Assembly: GCA_025966255.1 (NCBI GenBank) | Contig: JAOPVG010000081.1 | Location: 1 to 5,739 of the forward strand | Length of the DNA: 5,739 nucleotides | Origin: Jatrophihabitans sp. | Lineage (GTDB): Bacteria > Actinomycetota > Actinomycetes > Mycobacteriales > Jatrophihabitantaceae | Direction: 5' to 3' | Shown: positions 1-5,739 of the stretch, one piece after another | Layout of the letters: each line of letters begins with the position of its first letter | How positions within the stretch are numbered: the stretch's first letter is position 1 | Translations under genes and position numbers: made by a program | The notes under the pieces: model-generated | The model's input: the letters and a program-made list of their open reading frames with translations, nothing else | What the model was told of the DNA's origin: nothing | The model's database searches: none

Positions 1-669
1 GGCAACCTCATGCAGCGCACCCGGTGCAGCTATTTCATGGACGTCACCAAGCCGTGCAACAAGCGGGAGCCGGGCACCGGCTGCCCAGCGCGCGAGGGCT
101 ACCACCGAAACCTGGCCGTCCTCGGCGGTTCGTTGGGGTGCATCGCGACCAATCCGTCGGACCTGGCGGTGGCGCTGGCCGCCCTGGACGCCACCGTCCG
201 GATCACCGCATCGGGCGGCAGCCGGGCGATGAACCTCGACGACTTCTTCCGCCTCCCGGGCGACACTCCCGAGGTCGAGACCGCGTTGGCGGACGGCGAG
301 ATCATCACCGGCGTCACCGTGCCGGGGTTGCCCGCCGGCGCCAGGAGCGGCTACCGCAAGGTCCGCGACCGCGCCTCCTACGCCTTCGCCGTCGTCTCGG
401 TGGCCGCGGCGCTGACCACCGCGGACGACGGAACCGTCACCGACGTCCGGATCGCGCTCGGCGGCGTCGCTCCGCGTCCGTGGCGGGCCCGCGCGGCCGA
501 GGCCCGCCTGGTCGGCGACCGGCTCACCCGCGAGCTGGCCGAGACGGCGATCGACGAGGAGCTGTCCGTGGCCCAGCCCCTTCCTCAGAACGCGTTCAAG
601 CTGCCGCTGTTGCACAGGCTGGTCCCCTCGATCCTGCTCGCGCTCAGCGAGGGACGTGATCCGCGATGA
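1..669 (+). CDS. FAD-binding subunit of a xanthine dehydrogenase/aldehyde oxidoreductase family enzyme, PaoB/YagS-like (5' end outside window)
   Basis: This is the flavin subunit of a molybdenum hydroxylase. It passes electrons from the Fe-S clusters to FAD and on to an acceptor. The frame is open from base 1, so the 222 residues seen are the C-terminal two thirds of a protein usually near 320 aa; the N-terminal FAD-binding loop is missing. The first ATG at position 10 is internal, because GNLMQRTRC matches the family's G/QNLLQRTRC segment. Window residues 1 to about 110 finish the FAD domain (GGSLGCIATNPSD at 42-54, then NLDDFF). About 116-216 form the CO-dehydrogenase flavoprotein C-terminal domain (YRKVRDRASYAFAVVSVAAAL, RIALGGVAPRPWRA). 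Four cysteines (9, 19, 28, 47) in and after the RTRC...PCNKREPGTGC loop fit the extra [4Fe-4S] cluster known in PaoB. The stop overlaps the next start as ATGA, so the two genes form an operon. The family call is firm; the aldehyde substrate is inferred. Confidence 0.93.
   Translation, partial: GNLMQRTRCSYFMDVTKPCNKREPGTGCPAREGYHRNLAVLGGSLGCIATNPSDLAVALAALDATVRITASGGSRAMNLDDFFRLPGDTPEVETALADGEIITGVTVPGLPAGARSGYRKVRDRASYAFAVVSVAAALTTADDGTVTDVRIALGGVAPRPWRARAAEARLVGDRLTRELAETAIDEELSVAQPLPQNAFKLPLLHRLVPSILLALSEGRDPR
649..654 (+). promoter_or_regulatory. Probable ribosome binding site for the Moco-binding subunit
   Basis: GAGGGA lies 11 nt before the ATG at 666, inside the 3' end of the FAD-subunit gene. 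The spacing is slightly long. The ATGA overlap also allows ribosomes ending the upstream gene to restart here, so this site and translational coupling probably act together. Confidence 0.5.
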
Positions 670-2756
670 CCGCCCTGACGCCGCACGCCATCGGCACCCC
701 GCAACCCCGCATCGAGGCCGAGGACAAGGTCACCGGCCGGGCCGCGTATGCCTACGAGCATCAGGTGGACGAGATGACCTATGGCTGGATCGTCGGCTCC
801 ACCGTCGCGGCCGGCACGGTGCGCGATATCGATATCACCGCCGCGCTTCGCGAGCCCGGTGTGCTTGACGTCGTCTGGCACGGCAATGCAATGCCGCTGC
901 ATAAGGTCGTCGACACCGAATTGCACGTCCTGCAAGGGCCGGAGATCGCCTACTACGGCCAGCCGATCGCGGTGGTCGTCGCGACCAGCCTCGAGGCCGC
1001 CCGCGCCGGCGCGCGCGCCCTTGACGTGAACCTGCAGGAGAGCCACCACGAGTCCGAGCTCCGACGCGATGACCCGAACCTGTTCACCCCGGAGTCGTTG
1101 AACGCCGGCTTCCCGTCCGACACCTCGGCCGGCGACGTCGAGAAGGCGCTCGCCGGGGCGGCATTCAGCATCGACGAGGTCTACGAGACTCCGCCGCTGC
1201 ACAACGTGCCGATGGAGCCCCACGCCGCGATCGCCCGGTGGGAGGACGACGGCTCGCTGACGCTGTGGGACACCACGCAAAACTCCAGCGAGGTTGCCGA
1301 CACGGTGGCGCAGGTGTTCGGGCTCGACGCCGGCCAGGTCGTCGTCCATTCCGAGCACGTCGGCGGCGGCTTCGGCTCCAAGGGCACGACGCGTCCGAAT
1401 GCGGTGCTGGCCGCGCTCGCGGCCCGGGTGGTGGGGTGGCCGGTGAAGATCGCGCTGACCCGCGAAATGACCTTCCACTTCGTCGGCTACCGCACGCCGA
1501 CCCAGCAGCGCGTGCGGCTCGGCGCCGATCCCGACGGACGCTTGGTGGCGATTGCCCACGACACCATCGAGCTGACGTCGAAATTGCTGGACTTCGCCGA
1601 GCAGACCGGCGAATCGACCCGGCACGTGTACGCCGCGGACAATCGGCAGGTCACGCATCTGCTCACCCGCCTCAACGTGCCGACGCCGCGGTGGCTGCGC
1701 GCACCGGGTGAGGCCCCGGGCGTGTACGCGGTGGAGGCCGCCCTCGACGAACTCGCCCGGGCGATCGGGATGGATCCGGTCGAGCTCCGCATCCGCAACG
1801 AGCCGGCCACCGATCCCGGCTCGGGCAAGGCGTTCTCCAGCCGTGGCTACGTCAACTGCCTGCGCGAAGGCGCCGAGCGGTTCGGCTGGGGTACCGCCTT
1901 CGATCGCCGGGTAGGGCCCTGGCGGGTCGGCCAGGGGATGGCCGGCTCGATCTACCCCGCGTACCTGCGGCCGAGCACCGCCCGCGCCGAGGTTCACCAC
2001 GACGGCACCTACGACGTGTCCACCGCCGCGGCCGACATCGGAACCGGCGCCCGCACCGTGCTGCGTCAGATCGCTGCGGATGCGCTCGGCGTCCCGATCG
2101 ACAACGTGCGGATGCACGTCGGTCACAGCTCGCTGCCGCAGGCCTCGGTGGCGGGCGGGTCGTCCGGCACCGCGTCGTGGGGATCGGCCGTCACGAAGGC
2201 GTGCCGATTGTTGCGCGAGCAGTTGGGCCGGGCCGATCACATCCCGCCCGGCGGCCTGTCGGCGACGGCCGACACCAGCGACGACGTCGCCCGGCGCGCC
2301 GACCTCGCCCGGTTCGCGTTCGGCGCGCAGTTCGTCGAGGTCCGGGTGCACGAGGACACCGGGGAGGTGCGGGTTCCGCGCGCGCTCGGCGTCTTCGCGG
2401 TGGGCCGGGTGATCAACGCGCGGCTGGGCCGCTCGCAGTTGATCGGCGGGATGACCATGGGGCTCGGGATGGGTCTCATGGAGGAGGGCGTGATGGACCA
2501 CACCTACGGGGACACGATGAACGACGACTACGCCGGCTACCACATCGCCGCCAATGCCGACATCGGCGACATCGAGGTGTCCTGGCTCGACGAGAAGGAC
2601 GACCAGCTCAACCCGATGGGGAGCAAGGGCATCGGTGAAATCGGCATCGTCGGCACGGCCGCGGCGGTCACCAATGCGGTGTACGACGCCGTCGGAGTGC
2701 GGGTGCGCGACCTCCCGGTGCGGCTGGACAAGCTTCTCCCACACCTGAGTACCTAG
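666..2756 (+). CDS. Molybdopterin (Moco)-binding catalytic subunit of a xanthine dehydrogenase/aldehyde oxidoreductase family enzyme, PaoC/YagR-like
   Basis: This large subunit hydroxylates the substrate at the molybdenum centre. In the PaoC branch the typical reaction is oxidation of aldehydes, often aromatic, to acids. The protein is 696 aa, slightly shorter than E. coli PaoC (about 730) but apparently complete. Residues about 20-125 are the aldehyde oxidase/xanthine dehydrogenase a/b hammerhead domain (KVTGRAAYAYE, YYGQPIAVVVA). The rest is two Moco-binding domains. GGGFGSKG at 233-240 is the cofactor loop (GGGFGGK in xanthine dehydrogenase). LRAPGEAPG places Arg345 at the active site. GSKGIGEIG contains Glu658, the expected catalytic base. 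MEPH and AGGSSGTASWGS are also family segments. No signal peptide is visible, so it is probably cytoplasmic unless the unseen small subunit carries a Tat signal. The ATG at 666 is supported by the ATGA overlap, the upstream GAGGGA and the family-typical start IGTPQPRIEAEDKVTG. The exact substrate cannot be read from the sequence. Confidence 0.95.
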   Translation: MTALTPHAIGTPQPRIEAEDKVTGRAAYAYEHQVDEMTYGWIVGSTVAAGTVRDIDITAALREPGVLDVVWHGNAMPLHKVVDTELHVLQGPEIAYYGQPIAVVVATSLEAARAGARALDVNLQESHHESELRRDDPNLFTPESLNAGFPSDTSAGDVEKALAGAAFSIDEVYETPPLHNVPMEPHAAIARWEDDGSLTLWDTTQNSSEVADTVAQVFGLDAGQVVVHSEHVGGGFGSKGTTRPNAVLAALAARVVGWPVKIALTREMTFHFVGYRTPTQQRVRLGADPDGRLVAIAHDTIELTSKLLDFAEQTGESTRHVYAADNRQVTHLLTRLNVPTPRWLRAPGEAPGVYAVEAALDELARAIGMDPVELRIRNEPATDPGSGKAFSSRGYVNCLREGAERFGWGTAFDRRVGPWRVGQGMAGSIYPAYLRPSTARAEVHHDGTYDVSTAAADIGTGARTVLRQIAADALGVPIDNVRMHVGHSSLPQASVAGGSSGTASWGSAVTKACRLLREQLGRADHIPPGGLSATADTSDDVARRADLARFAFGAQFVEVRVHEDTGEVRVPRALGVFAVGRVINARLGRSQLIGGMTMGLGMGLMEEGVMDHTYGDTMNDDYAGYHIAANADIGDIEVSWLDEKDDQLNPMGSKGIGEIGIVGTAAAVTNAVYDAVGVRVRDLPVRLDKLLPHLST

Positions 2757-2764
2757 TCTGGAGG
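2754..2764 (+). promoter_or_regulatory. Candidate -10 box and Shine-Dalgarno-like GGAGG at the helY start
   Basis: TAGTCT (2754-2759) fits the mycobacterial -10 pattern TANNNT, and its TAG is the stop codon of the upstream gene. Its last base is 7 nt before the ATG at 2766, so transcription could start at or beside that A and give a leaderless mRNA. TGGACA at 2725-2730 resembles a -35 box but lies 23 nt away, which is too far. GGAGG at 2760-2764 ends 1 nt before the ATG, closer than a working Shine-Dalgarno site normally is. This is sequence inspection only, with no transcript evidence. Confidence 0.35.
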
Positions 2765-2765
2765 T

Positions 2766-5492
2766 ATGTCATCGCCGAGTGCGCGGTACACCGCCGCCCG
2801 GCGGCGGGCCGCCCGTCCCGTCCTCACCGACTTCCGGGCCGGATATCCGTTCGAGCTGGACCCCTTCCAGACCGACGCCTGTGAGGCGCTCGAGGACGGC
2901 TACTCCGTCCTCGTCTGCGCCCCCACGGGGGCCGGCAAGACGATCGTCGGCGAGTTCGCCGTCCATCTCGCGCTGGCGGCGGGGCAGAAATGCTTCTACA
3001 CGACACCGATCAAGGCGCTGTCCAACCAGAAGTACAACGACCTCGTCGATCGCTACGGCGCCGACAAGGTGGGTCTGCTGACCGGCGACAACGCGATCAA
3101 CTCCGGCGCCCCGATCGTGGTGATGACCACCGAGGTCCTCCGAAACATGCTCTATGTCGGCAGCTCCTCGCTGACCGATCTCGGCTATGTGGTGATGGAC
3201 GAGGTGCACTACCTCGGCGACCGGTTCCGCGGTGCCGTGTGGGAAGAAGTGATCATCCACCTGTCAGCGGCGGTGCGGCTGATCTCGCTGTCGGCAACGG
3301 TGTCCAACGCCGAGGAGTTCGGCGAGTGGCTGGTGTCGGTGCGCGGCGAGACCAGGGTCATCGTGCACGAGCAGCGGCCGGTGCCGTTGTGGCAGCACGT
3401 GCTGGTGGGCACCCGGCTGTTCGATCTCTTCAGCGGCGACGGCACCACCATCGACGCCGGCCTGTTGCGCCACGTGGCCGACCGCGCCCGCTATCTCGAA
3501 CCGATCCCGGGCCGCCGGGGGAGCCGAACACCGCGGGGGTGGCGGCCGCCGTACCGGCCCGACGTCATCGCCCGCCTCGACCGCGAGGGGCTGCTGCCCG
3601 CCATCACCTTCATCTTCAGCCGGGCCGGGTGCGACGCGGCCGCGCTGCAGTGCGTCCATGCCGGAATGTGGCTGACGACGGAGGAGGAGCGCGTCGAGAT
3701 AGACGCGGTGATCGACGAGCTCACCTCGTCCGTCCCCCCCGAGGATCTCGACGTGCTGGGGTACTGGGAATGGCGCGACGGGCTGCGCCGCGGCGTGGCC
3801 GCCCACCACGCAGGCCTGATCCCCGCGTTCAAGCAGACCGTCGAGGAGCTGTTTGTGCGGGGACTCGTCCGGGCTGTGTTCGCCACCGAGACGCTCGCCC
3901 TCGGGATCAACATGCCGGCCCGCACCGTCGTGTTGGAGCGGCTGACCAAGTTCAACGGCGAAACGCACGCCGACATCACCCCGGGGGAGTACACCCAGCT
4001 GACCGGCCGGGCCGGGCGCCGCGGGATCGACGTCGAGGGCCACGCCGTAGTGCTGTGGACGCCCGAGGTCGACCCGCCGCGGATCGCCGGGCTGGCCTCG
4101 AACCGCACCTACCCGCTGCGCTCGTCGTTCCGGCCGTCCTACAACATGGCCGTCAATCTGGTCGACCAGATGGGACGGCCCGCCGCGCGCGGCCTGCTCG
4201 AGGCGTCCTTCGCCCAGTTCCAGGCCGACCGCGGTGTCGCCGGTCTGCTCGCCCAGATCCGCCGCAACGAGGAGACACTGCGCCAGCACGAGAAGCAGAT
4301 GGCCTGCCACCTCGGCGATTTCGCCGAGTACGCCGACCTGCGGCGCCGGCTCAGCGAGCGCGAGGCACTGCTGGCGAGCGAAGGCGCGCGGGAGCGGCGC
4401 GGCGCCGTCGCGGCCTCGCTCGAGGCGCTGCGCCGCGGGGACGTGATCCGGGTACCGCGCGGGCGCCGGGCCGGCCTGGCTGTCATCCTCGATCCGGGCG
4501 TGCACCCGAGGGACGATCCGCGTCCGCTGGTCGTGACCGAAGGACGCTGGTCCGGACGGCTGACGCTCGTCGACTTCCCTACCTCGGTGGACGTGCTGGG
4601 CACGGTGCGGGTGCCGAAGCACGTCAACCACCGCTCGCCCCAGGACCGTCGCGACCTCGCCTCGAGCCTGCACGCGCTCGAGCTGCCCGACGCGCCGCGG
4701 GCGACCCGCGGATCGCGGCGCACCTCGACCGCCGACGAGGACGTGGAACTGCTGCGGCTGCGTCGAGAACTGCGCGCCCACCCGTGCCACCAATGCACCG
4801 ACCGTGAGCAGCACGCGCGCTGGGGCGAGCGGTACAGCCGCTTGGCCCGGGAGAACGAGGGGCTGCGCAAGCGCATCGAAGGGCGCACCGGCTCGCTCGG
4901 CCGCACGTTCGACCGCATCTGTCACCTGCTCGAGGACCGCGGCTACCTCGCCGGGGAAGAGGCGACGCCGGCCGGTCGCCAGCTGGCTCGCATCTGGTCG
5001 GAGGCCGACCTGCTCGCGGCCGAATGCCTGCGCGACGGCGCCTGGGACGGTCTCGAGCCGGCCGAGCTGGCCGCTGTGGTGTCGACGCTGGTGTACGAGG
5101 CCCGCCGGGAGGAACTGCTCGTCGACAAGATGCCGACGACCGCCGTGCGTGATGCGCTGGCGACGACGTCGCGGATCTGGGCCGACCTGAGCGACGACGA
5201 GATCGCGCGGCAGCTCCCGCCGAGCCGGGAACCGCAGCTCGGCTTTGTGTGGGCGATCTACCGGTGGGCCCGCCAGGAGCGCCTCGACCGGGTGCTGGCA
5301 GCGACCGCCGAGCGTGGCAGCGAGCTCTCGGCCGGTGACTTCATCCGCTGGTGCAAGCAGGTTCTGGACCTGCTCGAGCAGCTGGCCGTGGCTCCCGGCG
5401 CCGGCGGTGGGCGCCCGCCCGTGGCCGCTGCCGCCCGAGCGGCGGCGGGCGCCATCCGGCACGGCGTGGTCGCCCAGAGCATGCAGCCCTGA
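2766..5492 (+). CDS. helY: DExH-box ATP-dependent RNA helicase, Ski2/Mtr4-like, HelY family
   Basis: This superfamily 2 helicase probably unwinds structured RNA in the cytoplasm using ATP, as its eukaryotic relatives Mtr4 and Ski2 do for RNA decay; the cellular role of bacterial HelY is poorly defined. At 908 aa it is full length. Motifs in order: Q-like PFQ at 33-35; Walker A APTGAGKT 52-59 (Lys58); TTPIKALSNQK 79-89; MTTEVLRNML 120-129; DEVH 145-148; SAT 176-178; FSRAGC 284-289; AHHAG 346-350; ATETLALGINMPA 373-385; QLTGRAGRRG 411-420. About 490-715 fits the arch/insert region, with charged helices, a beta stretch near 557-630 and a CxxC at Cys674/Cys677. About 735-905 is the DSHCT domain ending GAIRHGVVA. 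All catalytic motifs look intact. The ATG at 2766 is the only start available: a stop in frame lies just upstream and no ATG/GTG/TTG follows before the conserved core. The first 24 residues hold six arginines. Family is certain; whether it is the only HelY in the genome is unknown. Confidence 0.95.
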   Translation: MSSPSARYTAARRRAARPVLTDFRAGYPFELDPFQTDACEALEDGYSVLVCAPTGAGKTIVGEFAVHLALAAGQKCFYTTPIKALSNQKYNDLVDRYGADKVGLLTGDNAINSGAPIVVMTTEVLRNMLYVGSSSLTDLGYVVMDEVHYLGDRFRGAVWEEVIIHLSAAVRLISLSATVSNAEEFGEWLVSVRGETRVIVHEQRPVPLWQHVLVGTRLFDLFSGDGTTIDAGLLRHVADRARYLEPIPGRRGSRTPRGWRPPYRPDVIARLDREGLLPAITFIFSRAGCDAAALQCVHAGMWLTTEEERVEIDAVIDELTSSVPPEDLDVLGYWEWRDGLRRGVAAHHAGLIPAFKQTVEELFVRGLVRAVFATETLALGINMPARTVVLERLTKFNGETHADITPGEYTQLTGRAGRRGIDVEGHAVVLWTPEVDPPRIAGLASNRTYPLRSSFRPSYNMAVNLVDQMGRPAARGLLEASFAQFQADRGVAGLLAQIRRNEETLRQHEKQMACHLGDFAEYADLRRRLSEREALLASEGARERRGAVAASLEALRRGDVIRVPRGRRAGLAVILDPGVHPRDDPRPLVVTEGRWSGRLTLVDFPTSVDVLGTVRVPKHVNHRSPQDRRDLASSLHALELPDAPRATRGSRRTSTADEDVELLRLRRELRAHPCHQCTDREQHARWGERYSRLARENEGLRKRIEGRTGSLGRTFDRICHLLEDRGYLAGEEATPAGRQLARIWSEADLLAAECLRDGAWDGLEPAELAAVVSTLVYEARREELLVDKMPTTAVRDALATTSRIWADLSDDEIARQLPPSREPQLGFVWAIYRWARQERLDRVLAATAERGSELSAGDFIRWCKQVLDLLEQLAVAPGAGGGRPPVAAAARAAAGAIRHGVVAQSMQP

Positions 5493-5558
5493 CGGCCGGC
5501 GCGCGGAGGCCCGACCGGCGTGGACGTGTCGTCTCATGCCCTTCAAGGCGTTTCGCAG

Positions 5559-5564
5559 TAGCGT
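5559..5564 (+). promoter_or_regulatory. Candidate -10 box (TAGCGT) for the downstream gene
   Basis: TAGCGT fits the actinobacterial SigA -10 pattern TANNNT and lies in the intergenic region. I see no convincing -35 hexamer at the usual distance, which is common in mycobacterial promoters. Transcription would start near 5571, giving a leader of about 62 nt that begins almost at the GC-rich hairpin. Confidence 0.35.
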
Positions 5565-5575
5565 GATCCGAGCCC

Positions 5576-5602
5576 GGCCGGGGAGGGGTGGTATTCCCGG
5601 CC
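5576..5602 (+). terminator. GC-rich hairpin after helY: possible terminator or leader structure
   Basis: GGCCGGGGA (5576-5584) pairs with TTCCCGGCC (5594-5602) as nine pairs with one G-U, around a 9-nt loop. The hairpin starts 83 nt after the helY stop and 31 nt before the next ATG. No T-run follows it directly (CGCAGAG comes next); the only T-run is five T at 5627-5631, 24 nt later. It could be a tract-less actinobacterial terminator of helY or part of the next gene's leader. The left arm also lies in the perfect palindrome CCCGGCCGGG (5573-5582). Confidence 0.4.
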
Positions 5603-5619
5603 CGCAGAGACGACACGAT

Positions 5620-5623
5620 GAGG
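5620..5623 (+). promoter_or_regulatory. Probable ribosome binding site for the last gene
   Basis: GAGG lies 9 nt before the ATG at 5633, a workable spacing. It decides between two in-frame starts: the ATG at 5618 overlaps this site and has no purine-rich site of its own, so 5633 is preferred. The right arm of the 11-bp inverted repeat ends only 2 nt before this GAGG. Confidence 0.55.
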
Positions 5624-5632
5624 TGCTTTTTC

Positions 5633-5739
5633 ATGACCGAGCAAGGCAATCAAGGCGGAAACTCCGGCCAGCAGTGGCCGCCGTACAACCCGCCGCCGCA
5701 GGCGCCGTGGCCTGCGCCGCCCGAGCCGGAATCGGACGA
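5633..5739 (+). CDS. Unidentified protein with a Pro/Gln/Gly-rich N-terminus (3' end outside window)
   Basis: Only the first 35 codons are seen, and the frame is open at the window end. The start reads MTEQGNQGGNSGQQW, followed by PPYNPPPQAPWPAPPEPESD: low-complexity and rich in Pro, Gln and Gly, with no hydrophobic segment yet. Such N-termini are common in actinobacterial, especially mycobacterial, membrane or secreted proteins, where a disordered cytoplasmic tail precedes transmembrane helices. That context is family knowledge; the function of this protein cannot be given. The start at 5633 is favoured by GAGG 9 nt upstream. An in-frame ATG at 5618 would add MRCFF. In M. tuberculosis, as I recall, helY is also followed on the same strand by a membrane-protein gene (Rv2091c), so this could be its counterpart, but the fragment is too short to decide. 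Confidence 0.7.
   Translation, partial: MTEQGNQGGNSGQQWPPYNPPPQAPWPAPPEPESD

Larger units (their letters stand above)
5525..5617. repeat. 11-bp perfect inverted repeat with a 71-nt spacer, between helY and the next gene
   Basis: The left arm CGTGTCGTCTC (5525-5535) is exactly complementary to the right arm GAGACGACACG (5607-5617). The spacer contains a second, GC-rich hairpin (5576-5602) and a possible -10 box (5559-5564). In RNA reading through from helY the arms could pair into a long stem enclosing the inner hairpin and ending 2 nt before the GAGG of the next gene. As DNA, the arms could instead be separated binding half-sites. The match is a direct observation; any function is inferred. 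Confidence 0.6.

Noticed and set aside
825..836. GATATCGATATC, a perfect 12-bp palindrome in the catalytic subunit gene
   Set aside because: It is an internal coding stretch (Asp-Ile-Asp-Ile) in a conserved protein region. A single palindrome of simple repeated hexamers gives no support for a regulatory site.
585..2744. 719-codon open frame on the minus strand opposite the Moco-binding subunit
   Set aside because: Its His/Arg/Gly/Val-rich, low-complexity protein matches no family I know and mirrors a well-supported gene. Long antisense frames are expected at this GC content.
2990..4807. 605-codon open frame on the plus strand in another phase within helY
   Set aside because: It is an Arg/Pro/Ala-rich out-of-frame reading of the helicase gene, with no ribosome binding site or domain.
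3264..5546. 760-codon open frame on the minus strand opposite helY
   Set aside because: Same artefact: the plus strand encodes a helicase with every motif intact, while the minus product is Arg/Ala/Gly-rich with no recognisable domain.
5618..5635. ATG at 5618 as an alternative start for the last gene (adding MRCFF)
   Set aside because: It overlaps the GAGG that serves the ATG at 5633 and lacks its own purine-rich site. It remains possible but is less likely.
5536..5739. Frame starting at ATG 5536 (MPFKAFRSS...) open to the window end
   Set aside because: No ribosome binding site precedes it. It becomes Arg/Ala-rich and overlaps the better-supported gene at 5633 in another phase.
1..5739. 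Signs of phage, toxin-antitoxin, CRISPR, transposon or a new defence system
   Set aside because: Every base except 9 nt before helY and 140 nt after it is explained by housekeeping-type genes. I found no direct repeats, integrase or transposase motifs, tRNA ends or effector domains.

Overview
The window reads as chromosomal DNA of a GC-rich actinobacterium. I judge the GC content by eye at close to 70%. The mycobacterial/Mycobacteriales end of the group is most likely, for three reasons: the helicase strongly resembles mycobacterial HelY, the last gene has the Pro/Gln/Gly-rich N-terminus common in mycobacterial envelope proteins, and the possible promoters have TANNNT -10 boxes with no clear -35. 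All genes lie on the + strand and are tightly packed.

Positions 1-2756 carry two subunits of a molybdenum hydroxylase of the xanthine dehydrogenase / aldehyde oxidoreductase family. The first is the 3' part of the FAD-binding subunit (1-669), a PaoB/YagS-like form with four cysteines expected to hold an extra [4Fe-4S] cluster. The second is the complete molybdopterin (Moco)-binding catalytic subunit (666-2756), PaoC/YagR-like. They overlap by ATGA. The small [2Fe-2S] subunit that completes the electron path (substrate to Moco to Fe-S to FAD) is not in the window and, by the usual gene order, should lie just upstream.

Positions 2766-5492 hold a complete Ski2/Mtr4-type DExH-box RNA helicase (HelY family, 908 aa). 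It starts only 9 nt after the catalytic subunit stops. The junction has a possible -10 box overlapping the upstream stop codon and a Shine-Dalgarno-like GGAGG only 1 nt from the ATG, so leaderless initiation or coupling to the upstream gene is plausible.

Positions 5493-5632 are a 140-nt intergenic region with more structure than expected. It has an 11-bp perfect inverted repeat (5525-5535 / 5607-5617) enclosing a GC-rich hairpin (5576-5602) and a possible -10 box. The right arm ends just before the ribosome binding site of the last gene. That gene (5633 to the window end) is only a 35-codon fragment with a proline-rich start.

I see no CRISPR, tRNA, rRNA, insertion sequence or prophage gene. 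The core genes belong to known families. The most unusual points are the intergenic RNA/DNA structure, the close linkage of an aldehyde-oxidase operon to a HelY helicase, and the helY start region.
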